Of a stretch of DNA of 16,701 nucleotides, positions 6,973 to 13,960 are shown piece by piece. Source of the DNA: Pavlovales sp. CCMP2436 (taxonomy: Eukaryota; Haptophyta; Pavlovophyceae; Pavlovales); NCBI GenBank assembly GCA_026770615.1, contig MU631971.1, forward strand, positions 24,080-40,780, in the 5' to 3' direction. Under the pieces are notes generated by a model, which made no database searches, was not told the origin of the DNA, and was given only the letters and a program-made list of their open reading frames with translations. The position numbers and the translations under genes were made by a program. Within the stretch, counting starts at the first letter, position 1. Each line of letters begins with the position of its first letter.

Positions 6973-7773
6973 TCATAGGGAGGCCGTTGACTCTTCGGCC
7001 CAGAGGTCTGTCCGGTCTTTGACACGGCTGGCATGCTTTTGTGCGCGTCTATCGCGGTCTTTGGGATTTTTATGGATGTGGGCACAGAGTGCGTGGGCGC
7101 CTAATTCCTCAATGACCGCTTTGCGTATGGTGGATGGAGTGTGGTTGATGAAAATCCCGTCTTGATCTGTGGCGCTGTATGGTGCGGGTGGCCAGGCGCA
7201 TGGGCCTAGGTCATGGAAGGGGGTTTTACCCTCGACTGCTACTTGTCGGGCAGTCCAGTCTGCGCATACGTTCAGTGTCACATGGATTGGGTCGTAGGCT
7301 GGTGTGGGTGCTGCCCCTGTCGTGGGCGCTGGCTGTGCCTCGATGGCCTTGGCGATGAGGGCCTTGATCGTTTCCGAGTTGATAATATAGATTTGGTTGG
7401 CCGTGTCTTCTGTTGGGTTTGTTATCAGTGGTCTGGGGTGGTGGTCCATTTTGTGTGCTTTTTGGTGCTTGAAGGTATTGGTAGTGCCGGTGTTGCGTGC
7501 GAGGAGTTCTCTGAGTCTTCGGAGTTTTGACTGGTGGCTTGGCGTGGCGATTTCGTCCGCGGGTTGGTTTGGGGGTTGGGTATCAACGTCGATGGCTGGG
7601 TTGCAGGATGGGTTCGAGCGCCACAAATGTCGGAGTGGGTTGAGGCAGTCCCATGAGGTAGTGAGCGTTCGTTAGTTGTGGAGGGTTTTGAGTCGGAGGC
7701 TGAGTGTGGCTGCTGTGAGCTCACTGTCCAGTGCGTCTTTGTCGCCTCATCTCACGGCGTTGGTCATGTATAT

Positions 7774-8097
7774 TTCCTGTCAGTGGAAGTGCGTCGCGCG
7801 CTTGCGGTGGGCGCTGCTGCGTGCGGCGGCGGGCCGCACACGGAGACGCCGCTCAAGGCTAACAAGGCTACGAAGACGATGCTGCTCCTTGCGGCCGCCA
7901 CGGCAGGGCTGCGGCGGCCGAGGCGCGGCCGAGGCGGGGCGTGGGGGCCAGGGCGCACACACTCACACCCTTTGGTGTGAGTGCTGGTGCATGAGGGTTT
8001 GGGTCGATCGCTCAACCTCAGCCTGACGTCGACCAAGCCAGTGACTGAACAACACCTGTTGAACCATGCCGAGCCGCTAATATATATAATTCCTGTC
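7774..8097. mobile_element. 308-bp GC-rich insertion with 8-bp target duplication inside RNase H
   Basis: TTCCTGTC occurs at 7774-7781 and 8090-8097, and 7782-8089 between them is sharply GC-rich (GGCCGCCACGGCAGGGCTGC and similar) against GT-rich flanks. Removing the insert and one repeat (316 bases) puts GRQE directly before IYMTNAV in one frame, which restores a sensible RNase H segment. The insert has no clear terminal inverted repeats and no coding frame I trust; one end is AT-rich (TAATATATATAA). It contains a perfect 10-bp hairpin. An 8-bp duplication is usual for hAT-type elements, but the ends do not prove that. Confidence 0.7.
7960..7983. repeat. Perfect 10-bp stem, 4-base loop hairpin in the insertion
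   Basis: CACTCACACC (7960-7969), loop CTTT, GGTGTGAGTG (7974-7983). All ten pairs are Watson-Crick. It lies near the middle of the 308-bp insertion, so it is not a terminal repeat. Confidence 0.85.
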
Positions 8098-8240
8098 TGC
8101 CTTCTGGGTGGTTGACCATGTAGGCAACTCCTCCTGTCGTCGTGGCTGGGGTTGAGGCCGTCTTTTCTTTGTAGGAGCCGTCGACTGCTACGTCGGTTGG
8201 TTGGGTTTCCGGTAGGGTGGGATCCTAGTGCTTGGTCGTG

Positions 8241-8876
8241 TTTTTGGAGGTGTGCGTTGCGGAGGTGTGCGGTGTGGGCTCTAGCCCCTTTGGAGGCTGC
8301 GAAGCGGGAGAGGGCTTGAAGGGCTGCGTTCGTCCGGAGTGTTTCGAGTGATGGTGGGATGTGTTTCTCATTGCCTGGCACCCAGTTGGACACCCATTCT
8401 TGTGCAAAAAGGGTTCTGCTTGCTGAAAATCAGGGTTCTCCATATGATGGATCGACTCTGATGGTGGTTCGGTGTTGTGTTAATTCGAATATGTTTATGT
8501 ATAGATCTATAGCTTTTTGTATCGCGGCTGCTGGGTTGCGCGAGAGGATAGCTTGGTCAAATACTGTGAATCCGTCCGTTCGTCCATATATTGGCTTGCA
8601 GAGTTGGAGCGTGGCGGCGAGTGGTTTGTTCAGGTGGGTTTGTAGTTGGTACATAAGCTTGGTATTGCGGCCGCCTTTCCCTTTGATCCAAGATAGAGAG
8701 TTCAGTTCTTGTCCAAGGAGTTCTCCGAGTGTGACTTTCCCTATTGGGATGTCTGCTGCGATGCGTATGTTGTTTACGTTCGGGTCGTCGGATTCTTTCG
8801 TGATCGTGCTATTCAGGGATCGCCAGCCCTCTACGATTGTAGGTGAGAGAGGGTGTCGTGGTGTGGCTGTGATCTG
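8241..8876 (-). pseudogene. RT-to-RNase H connecting region
   Basis: Readable minus-strand frames give MYQLQTHLNKPLAATLQLCK, then AILSRNPAAAIQKAIDLYIN down to RVDPSYGEP. A TGA at 8432-8430 follows, and the same frame continues FSASRTLFAQEWVSNWVPGN and LETLRTNAALQALSRFAASK. The thumb and connection part of non-LTR RT proteins normally lies here. No catalytic motif is expected, and none is seen. The frame then shifts near 8225 into the RNase H reading. Confidence 0.5.
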
Positions 8877-10130
8877 TCATAGTCCAGAGTACCGTTGAAG
8901 GTGTGGTATAGATGGCGTGTATCTAGGCCCGCGGCTGAGTCTGTGTTGAGGAGGGTGAGCAGGGTTGCTGCTTTGTATCCTGCGTTGAGTGCTACTGGGT
9001 CTGTGATGCCTGTTCCTCCGGCCTGTTCCTCCGGTCAAGCGTGAGCCGCATAGCATGGCTGATGGCGTTTTAATCACGGGCAGGATAGCTCTGCTTATTA
9101 CGGGTATGATTATGGTATTCCGTGCCTTGTTGAGCTGTGCTGGTGTGGTGCCGAACGCTTGGAGATGGTAAGGGAGGATGCTTAATATATCGTGCGATGT
9201 GAACATGGCTATTGTTGCAAGTTTGCAGGCTGGTGACGATGACACTGCTTTCCACCTGGCGGCTACGGCGCCTAGGCGGGCTTGCAGTCGGTCCCATGTG
9301 GTTTCCCAGTTGAGGACCGAGCCCATGCCTAGACCTAGGCCGGTGACTTGGTCTCCATTGTTGAGTGTCGTGATCTCGAGGTGTGGGCGCGTGTCAGTTG
9401 CTGGAATATTCAGATTTTCCAGTTGTTTATCGTCCTGTTCCTTGTTATCTCTTTTGTGGGCGTCCGTGGGCAACCATTGGAGGTGGCTGCACTTGGAAAT
9501 GTTGAGCGTCATGTCATGGGCTGTGAGAAAGTCATGAAGAAACGCGATTTGTTGTATGCTCCCAGCGGTGGTGTCTGCGACAAGTGCTGTGTCGTCCATT
9601 CAGGCTTGGGCGAAAAGTCTATGGTTGCTGTCATTGTCAGGCTTGTAGCCGATTTCGGGGTGTGTTGTGGCGAGCCAGCGGTAGAACACATCGATGAAGA
9701 GGCAGAATCTGATTGGGCTCATGGGGCAGCCCTGTTTACACCCCATCGTTATGGGGCATGTGTATTGTGAGTGGCCATACGGGGTCCGGGTAGCAGCTTC
9801 GTCGCAAACTTGTAGGGCTTCGACTCGTTGGATGAGTTCCTCGGGGTAGCCGTGTAGTCGGAGCGCCTTCGCTAATGCTGCTTGTGTGACTTTGTCGAAA
9901 GCTTTGGCTATATCACAGAAGATGATGTGGAGTACGCTGTTGATGTGTTTGGCTTGTGTGATTATGGAGATGAGGCCTGCTGCTTGTAGAGCGGCGTTGC
10001 TCTTGGGCTATGTGGCTCCTTGTGTTGGGTAGATTAGTTCATGGTCATTAAGCGCTGCTTTTTGTATGCGTTTGGCTGTGTGTGCTGCTGGGAGTTTGTA
10101 AATGACTTCTGCGCTTCTGTACCAGAAAAA
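8877..10130 (-). pseudogene. Reverse transcriptase domain of the non-LTR retrotransposon
   Basis: One minus-strand frame carries the RT motifs in order: AEVIYKLPAAHTAKRIQK (motif 1 region), a TAG at 10010-10008, then FCDIAKAFDKVTQ (motif A, Asp), GCKQGCPMSPIRF (motif B), a TGA at 9602-9600, MDDTALVAD (motif C, the catalytic Asp pair) and LNISKC (motif D). The spacing is that of a LINE-type RT. Both interruptions are single codons in an otherwise continuous frame. Downstream, a 13-bp tandem duplication at 9008-9033 throws the frame, after which the frame reaches a TGA at 8877. With a single copy the reading would continue as GGTGITDPVALNAGYK. The catalytic residues are all present, so decay looks fairly recent. 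The N-terminal part before motif 1 is absent. Confidence 0.85.
9008..9033. repeat. 13-bp tandem duplication that shifts the RT frame
   Basis: GCCTGTTCCTCCG at 9008-9020 is repeated exactly at 9021-9033. Thirteen is not a multiple of three. With one copy the frame runs from SRLTGG into TGITDPVALNAG; with two it becomes Arg/His/Ser/Pro-rich and soon stops. Confidence 0.9.
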
Positions 10131-10522
10131 CTTTGTTTGCAATAAAGGTTCACCAGGATACGCCTTGCAATTTACAGTGGGAATTGACACCACCTGTACC
10201 ACGAGTGTCCGTCAACGGCCGAGCGCCGCCAAGATCTCCACGACGCACTCTGCACCGAGCTGGCACCACGACTGGGGATCCCAAAATCAAAAAGAGTGGC
10301 AACACACATGATCGCTAGGCCGGATTACTACACCGGACGGGTCGGTATGAGCATCAAGGAAGTGTTGATAGCTGCCAGACAAGGGTGCCTGGTGCTTCTA
10401 CCGGACTCTGCCAGCATGAGCCTGCCTGGCACCGGATTGGCGATTTATTGGCTGATTGCCAATTAATTGCTGTCCGTTACGTTGGTCAGTTGTTCAACGA
10501 TGTGATAGTCTTTGCCCCCTGA

Positions 10523-11710
10523 CGGGAGCGGTCCACGCGCCAGGCAACGGCGCGGGTGAAACCGCACAGCGTGTGGAAATTATACCAACAGGAAGAGCTC
10601 GAGAAAGACTGCGAGGGAGACCCCCCAAAGCACGGCGCTTTAAGCTTTACGCTTCTACACCATAGCCTCAAGATGCACAACCTGCGCGAAGCCGCAATCG
10701 AGGCATCCGCTGCGGCAACCAAGGATAAGATCTCCATATACGACGCGAAAAAGTTCAAGATGGCCTGGTGGGCCGCACAGACGGCCGAGAGGGCAGTCAA
10801 GAAAAAGACACAGGTGGGGGCAACCACACCCGCGGGGAAAAAACAGCAGCGAACGCCCACCCCCCCGCCGCTCGCGCGGACAACGCCGCACTACACCCAC
10901 CCGCTACCCGCGATACCTCTCCAGGCCATACGCGCAGAGCCACACAAGCGCTTGCGAGGCCCGGACATCCCGACCACTCAGCAGAACCCGACATGAAACA
11001 TGCCCCCAACGCCACCAGCACGGGCCCTACCCGCTACACAACACGAGGCCACACCACCAAACATGCCTCCAACGCCACCAGCAAGGGCCCCACCCGCTAC
11101 ACAACACGAGGCCACACCAAGCCCGCCAGGCAAACGCGCATTGAGCCAGGCCAAGCCTGCCCCGCCGCAGAGGCCGCCTCCAGCCACTCCTCTAGCGCCG
11201 CCAGCATCGGCCATACCCATAGAATACGAGGCCACCGTACCAGCTCATCCATGCGCCCGCCCAATGAGCCCGGACAGACCTGCCACAAACTCGCGCATGA
11301 CGCGCTCAGCGTCCAAAAGGGCACCCGATGCCAACTAGACAACAGTACACCAAGCCGCCAGTGACAAACGCCCCAAACCTAAACAGGAGCCAGCGAGCCC
11401 AAAATTAACCCTAGCCGCGCCCCGCAAGCGCACACCGAGCAAGGGCAATCCTGCCGAGCCACAGAAGTCGGCCCCAGCCACCCCTCCACTGCCACCAGCA
11501 CCGGCCATACCCACCATACAATACGAGGCCATACCTCAACGCGTGATGCGCTCATCCAAACGCAAACAGGAGCCAGCAAGCCCAGAATCCATCCAACAGC
11601 CCAAAAAGAAGGCGCGGGTAGACCGGGCCCCAGCAAAAGCCTCCCACTTTGTGGTTCCTGCCCCTCGTGGGCAAGAATCACACTGTGGGATAATGGCTGT
11701 CGGAGTATAG
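10523..11710 (+). pseudogene. Lys-rich then Pro-rich ORF with two in-frame stops
   Basis: One frame runs from just after a TGA at 10520-10522 to a TAG at 11708-11710, interrupted by a TGA (10994-10996) and a TAG (11336-11338). It starts near a GTG at 10556; no good ATG start is visible, consistent with a downstream part of a polyprotein. The first part reads VWKLYQQEELEKDCEGDPPK and DAKKFKMAWWAAQTAERAVK, helical and basic. The second part is Pro/Ala-rich with repeated phrases: PPTPPARA, PATQHEATP, then PPLPPAPAIPTIQYEA and MRSSKRKQEPASPES. It ends with a nuclear-signal-like QPKKKARVDRAPAKA. Other plus-strand frames over the 63-bp repeat are also open but lack this continuity. The function is unknown; nucleic-acid binding is plausible from composition. 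Confidence 0.5.
10997..11122. repeat. Two 63-bp tandem repeats encoding 21-residue Pro-rich units
   Basis: The 63-base unit starting AACATGCCCCCAACGCCACC at 10997 is repeated at 11060 with few changes. In the coding frame each unit gives MPPTPPARAxPATQHEATP plus two residues. More diverged relatives follow near 11160-11240 and 11460-11540 (PPLPPAPAIPTIQYEA), so the tail was built by repeat expansion. Confidence 0.8.
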
Positions 11711-11952
11711 TTGTCTGTGTTATGGCGCTACAGGATTGTCGCGTGCGCAGGCGTGCGGCAGCTCGAGCGCTCGAGATGCAGAGGAGTTCGGTCAGCAGCA
11801 AATCAGTCGAGCGGCGTTGATTGTCGTTTTGTTGATCAGACTCAGCGGTGGGGACGGTATCCGGTGTGCTCGGAAAGTTCCCCAATCCGAGTGTTTTTCA
11901 ACGATCTGGTTCGGGTTTCAGAACCATTCGGGGGCGGTATAACTAGAAATTT
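11711..11952. other. Spacer with a GT-rich segment, possible further element debris
   Basis: Between 11690 and ~11885 the plus strand is GT-rich again, and the minus strand can be read as Gln/Ser/Thr-rich protein (SDQQNDNQRRSTDLLLTELL). This resembles the composition of the minus-strand retrotransposon but carries no motif I recognise. It may be another small element fragment. No gene is supported. Confidence 0.3.
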
Positions 11953-12509
11953 ACACACAACGGGCATTTAAAAGGATCATCAAAATTGTCTCGGAGCTCA
12001 AATCTCGCCGGAGCCCGTTAGCACGGCGCCCTCGGGGACGCCACGCTTGGCCATGTTCAGCGGCCCCCTCACGGCGGGCCGGAGGCACTCTGCCCAATCT
12101 CTCTCGGTGGGCCGGCGGCGCGCGGCCACCAGCCTACGCGCGCTCCGGCGAGGCAGAAGGCGAGCCTGAGCTGGTGCGGCCAGCTGCTCGGTGCCGATGG
12201 GGCAGTGATTGGACGAGGTAGCCCAAGCGGTGGGGCTCCGCACTCTGCCATCTCTTTCTCTCGTTAGCCTACGCCGCGACGGCACCGAGCAGCTGGCCGC
12301 ACCAGCTCAGGCCACGGCAGCACCGCTTGCTGCTCGCCTTCTGCCTCGCCGGAGCGCGCGTAGGCTGGCGGCCGCGCGGCGCCGGCCCACCGAGAGAGAG
12401 CGGGCAGAGTGCCTCCGGCCCGCCGTGAGGGGGGCACTGAACATGGCCAAGCGTGGCGTCCTCGAGGGCGCAGGAGACACGATTGCTATCCTTTTAATGC
12501 CCGGTGTCA
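11953..12509. mobile_element. Fold-back element with 170-190 bp inverted arms
   Basis: Terminal sequences ACAACGGGCATTTAAAAGGAT (from ~11955) and ATCCTTTTAATGCCCGGTGT (12488-12507) are near-exact inverted repeats. Inside, 12026-12196 is the near-perfect reverse complement of 12280-12471. The right arm has one extra 21-base segment (CCACGGCAGCACC... near 12313-12333). The loop is ~83 bases. Open frames across this region merely read through the mirrored arms, so I call no gene. Its GC-rich arms and AT-rich termini differ from the 519-1852 family. No target-site duplication is evident. Confidence 0.75.
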
Positions 12510-12599
12510 ATGGGGGGGCAAGGTGCGCTGAGGTCGAGTTGCGCGAAGCACGCTGGCCGGGGCTGGGAGGCCGCCCGCGCACTCCCGAGCGCTGTATGA

Positions 12600-13190
12600 T
12601 CGCAGCGTTGCTCCTCGCTGACGATCGTCGGTATCAACGAGGCCGTGCTCAACACCGTCGCCGAGACAGTCGGGTTTGAGTTCTGCGGCAGGCAGTGAGA
12701 GGAGCCGCCAGTCCGCGTCGCGACGACCGACATGGGGAACATCCTGGTGCAGGCGTGGGTCAGCAGTGCGCCCGTGCACCACCACGGCGATGAGCGCTCG
12801 ACGCTCCCCTTTCGCGCGAACCCCCGCAGGTTCATTCGCGCGGTCGCGGAGCAGTCGCTCGAGACCCTCCTGGTGTTTGTCGGCGCCAAGTCGGAGGCCA
12901 AGGCGCACACGCACTCGCTGTGGCTGAACGAGACGAGACACGCGGACATACTCGCGGCGGCCAGGGAGTTCGACATCGTCGGCAAGCACCTCTTCGCTGA
13001 CAAGGAGTACAGGAAGCTCGCCTACCCCGTGCCAGACTTCGTGGTGGACTGGGTGCATCCACTGGGCGCGCACTCGCTACCGTCTGTTTGTCCTCGTCGC
13101 ACCCGGCGAGGCGGATCCGCAGGTAGCCATCCTCGTCTGTTGCGGTTCTCCTTCCCGCCCTTCTACGACGGCGATGAAGCGGGCGCATGA
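12600..13190 (+). pseudogene. Broken gene fragment, possibly GT31-like glycosyltransferase
   Basis: A plus-strand frame opens at 12600 (after a TGA at 12597) and reads SLTIVGINEAVLNTVAETVG. It meets a TGA at 12696-12698, then continues from the ATG at 12732 (MGNILVQAWVSSAP) to a TGA at 13188. A stretch ANPRRFIRAVAEQSLETLLV, then FVGAKS, LNETRHADIL and ADKEYRKLAYPVPDFVVDWV, has the order RR-x3-R, VFxG, E-x3-H-x-DI, D-x-xY-x-x-L. This recalls GT31 galactosyltransferases, though key residues after it are absent; the similarity is weak. The last ~40 residues (Arg/Ser/Gly-rich) may be a frameshifted tail. A 188-residue minus-strand frame lies opposite but has antisense-like composition. The fragment begins shortly after the fold-back element, which may have cut its 5' end. 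Confidence 0.4.
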
Positions 13191-13200
13191 GCACGTTGCT

Positions 13201-13246
13201 TAACTAGTGACTCTACTTGTAACTATAAACTAGTTAGTTAGTTACA
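13201..13246. repeat. AT-rich inverted repeats after the 12600-13190 gene
   Basis: TAACTAGT (13201-13208) pairs with ACTAGTTA (13229-13236), and GTAACTA (13219-13225) pairs with TAGTTAC nearby, with a TTAGTTAGTTAG run between. It lies immediately downstream of the stop at 13190, so a 3'-end role is possible, but there is no proof. Confidence 0.5.
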
Positions 13247-13276
13247 GGCTAGGGCTCAGGTCAGGGGGTGGCAGCC
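13247..13276 (+). repeat. Copy A of a 30-bp dispersed motif
   Basis: GGCTAGGGCTCAGGTCAGGG(GGTGGCAGCC). It differs from copy B (13723-13752) at two positions and is directly repeated with it, 476 bases apart. Confidence 0.75.
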
Positions 13277-13285
13277 GCGCGCGAA

Positions 13286-13534
13286 ATGGGCGCGCTCGCG
13301 CCGTTGCAGCCGCTTGCATGGGCGCACGCGCTCCCGGGCGGCGGTGATGGCGGCACGATCCTGGTCGAGCGCATGCCGGTGCCGCCGGAGCAGCGGCAGC
13401 CGCGGAGGTACAACACGCAGGCGCGCAAGGTGCGGGCGCTGGAGACGACCGCGCCCGAGCAACGCCTACGTGACGATGGCGACAATGCTATGAGCTCACG
13501 TGAAGACTTTGCACGGGCCGCGATGACTGACTAG
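13286..13534 (+). CDS. Small GC-rich ORF, ~82 aa, unknown
   Basis: From the ATG at 13286 the frame reads MGALAPLQPLAWAHALPGGG, then TILVERMPVPPEQRQPRRYN and ARKVRALETTAPEQRLRDD, and ends EDFARAAMTD at a TAG at 13532-13534. Codon third positions are strongly G/C, like the coiled-coil gene at 15183. The frame is open upstream to at least 13268 (a GTG), so the start is uncertain and an upstream exon is possible. There is no signal peptide, membrane segment or known motif. The product would be mostly hydrophilic and Pro/Arg-rich. It is flanked by direct copies of the 30-bp motif at 13247 and 13723, so it may sit inside a repeated unit. Confidence 0.4.
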   Translation: MGALAPLQPLAWAHALPGGGDGGTILVERMPVPPEQRQPRRYNTQARKVRALETTAPEQRLRDDGDNAMSSREDFARAAMTD

Positions 13535-13722
13535 CTGGGCGTCCGGCGATTTCGATTACTAATTAGTGATTGCGATCCGCCTACAGCGATCCGCACCGCC
13601 ACAGTTTGCGCAGACAGCTTGACTCACTACGCGTTACCACCAACCAGGCCAGACTGCTCCGGGACCCAGGTCTTTCACGGTACCCGCCATCTTGTGTTAC
13701 GTATATAGTTGCTTGCCTCGCG
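13535..13722. other. Spacer between dispersed-motif copies
   Basis: Mixed composition. A short open frame at 13570-13830 runs through it and through copy B, but shows nothing protein-like. No RNA gene is seen. Confidence 0.3.
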
Positions 13723-13752
13723 GGCTATGGCTCAGGTCATGGGGTGGCAGCC
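13723..13752 (+). repeat. Copy B of the 30-bp dispersed motif
   Basis: GGCTATGGCTCAGGTCATGG(GGTGGCAGCC), followed by TACGACCAGGTCAAAT. The same pair of sequences occurs in reverse at 14721-14773, with GACCAGGTCAAA inside, so B and C form an inverted pair about 1 kb apart. Confidence 0.75.
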
Positions 13753-13960
13753 TACGACCAGGTCAAATTATTGACGAAGACAGAGCCGAAACCTGGCCAC
13801 TATATTCTTGAACATATACATCTGCAGTAGATTCGTATCTTAATTTTTGAGAAGCCGGTTCTATCATAACTAACTGCACCTTAAAATTACATACGAAAAA
13901 TACAAAATGCTATATATTGTATCCAATTTTTTTACTTTAAAAATGTTGCACCGCTGCCGC

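Larger units (their letters stand above)
6976..8240 (-). pseudogene. RNase H domain of the retrotransposon, split by an insertion
   Basis: Right of the insertion the frame reads VAVDGSYKEK, with the first catalytic Asp at 8182-8180, then GGVAYMVNHPEGRQE. Left of the insertion it resumes as IYMTNAVR, a TGA (7749-7747), then DALDSELTAATLSLRL, with the catalytic Glu at 7722-7720. A TAA follows (7674-7672), then LTTSWDCLNPLRHLW, with a probable third Asp. Further on come FKHQKAHK and LNVCADWTARQ, with Asp at 7260-7258, matching the usual C-terminal N-x-x-A-D box. The order D, E, D, ...N..AD is that of RNase H. RNase H removes the RNA strand of the RNA-DNA hybrid. After the RNase H box the frame continues to a TGA at 6975. 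A further frameshift lies near 8225. Confidence 0.7.
5160..10130 (-). mobile_element. 5'-truncated, decayed non-LTR retrotransposon (RT, RNase H, zinc motif, OTU protease)
   Basis: Read on the minus strand from ~10130 down to 5160, the readable frames give reverse transcriptase (motifs 1, A, B, C, D), RNase H, a C-x2-C...H-x4-C zinc motif, a Lys/Pro-rich stretch and an OTU-type cysteine protease. No long terminal repeats or integrase are seen. The RT begins at about its first motif, so the usual upstream endonuclease and any first ORF are missing. Such 5' truncation is typical of target-primed insertion. The coding strand is C/A-rich (the plus strand reads GT-rich), unlike the GC-rich genes nearby. 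Damage includes nonsense codons in every domain, frameshifts, a 13-bp duplication and a nested insertion. Dualen/RandI elements of Chlamydomonas are reported to join RT, RNase H and a cysteine protease. I infer a related layout; clade membership needs a tree. Confidence 0.85.
10131..11710 (+). mobile_element. Plus-strand 3' fragment of a second, related retrotransposon
   Basis: From about 10131 the C/A-rich coding composition switches to the plus strand. An open frame 10188-10466 reads HHLYHECPSTAERRQDLHDA, in which H-x4-C followed by PSTAE matches the minus element's EHIMITCPSTAEQR. It continues RPDYYTGRVGMSIKEVLIAA and ends at a TAA. After frame changes comes a Lys-rich then Pro-rich stretch to 11710. 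The layout (zinc motif, then Lys/Pro-rich tail) parallels the minus element. No OTU box was found before 11952. The fragment starts inside the zinc motif, so it is strongly 5'-truncated or was cut by the other insertion. I infer kinship from the shared motif and composition only. Confidence 0.5.

Noticed and set aside
7764..8393. 209-residue minus-strand frame across the RNase H insertion
   Set aside because: Its second half is translation of the GC-rich insertion in the wrong frame; the RNase H motifs are in other frames on each side.
5160..10130. Repeat-induced point mutation of the fungal type
   Set aside because: CpA/TpG is abundant in the element rather than depleted, and the stop contexts are mixed, including CGA-derived TGA.
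12209..12679. 156-residue plus-strand frame
   Set aside because: It runs through the loop and the mirrored right arm of the fold-back element; the same words appear reversed in the left arm.
12507..13073. 188-residue minus-strand frame opposite the 12600-13190 fragment
   Set aside because: Uninterrupted, but its Arg/Leu/Val/Ala composition looks antisense, while the plus strand gives motif-like, protein-like sequence.
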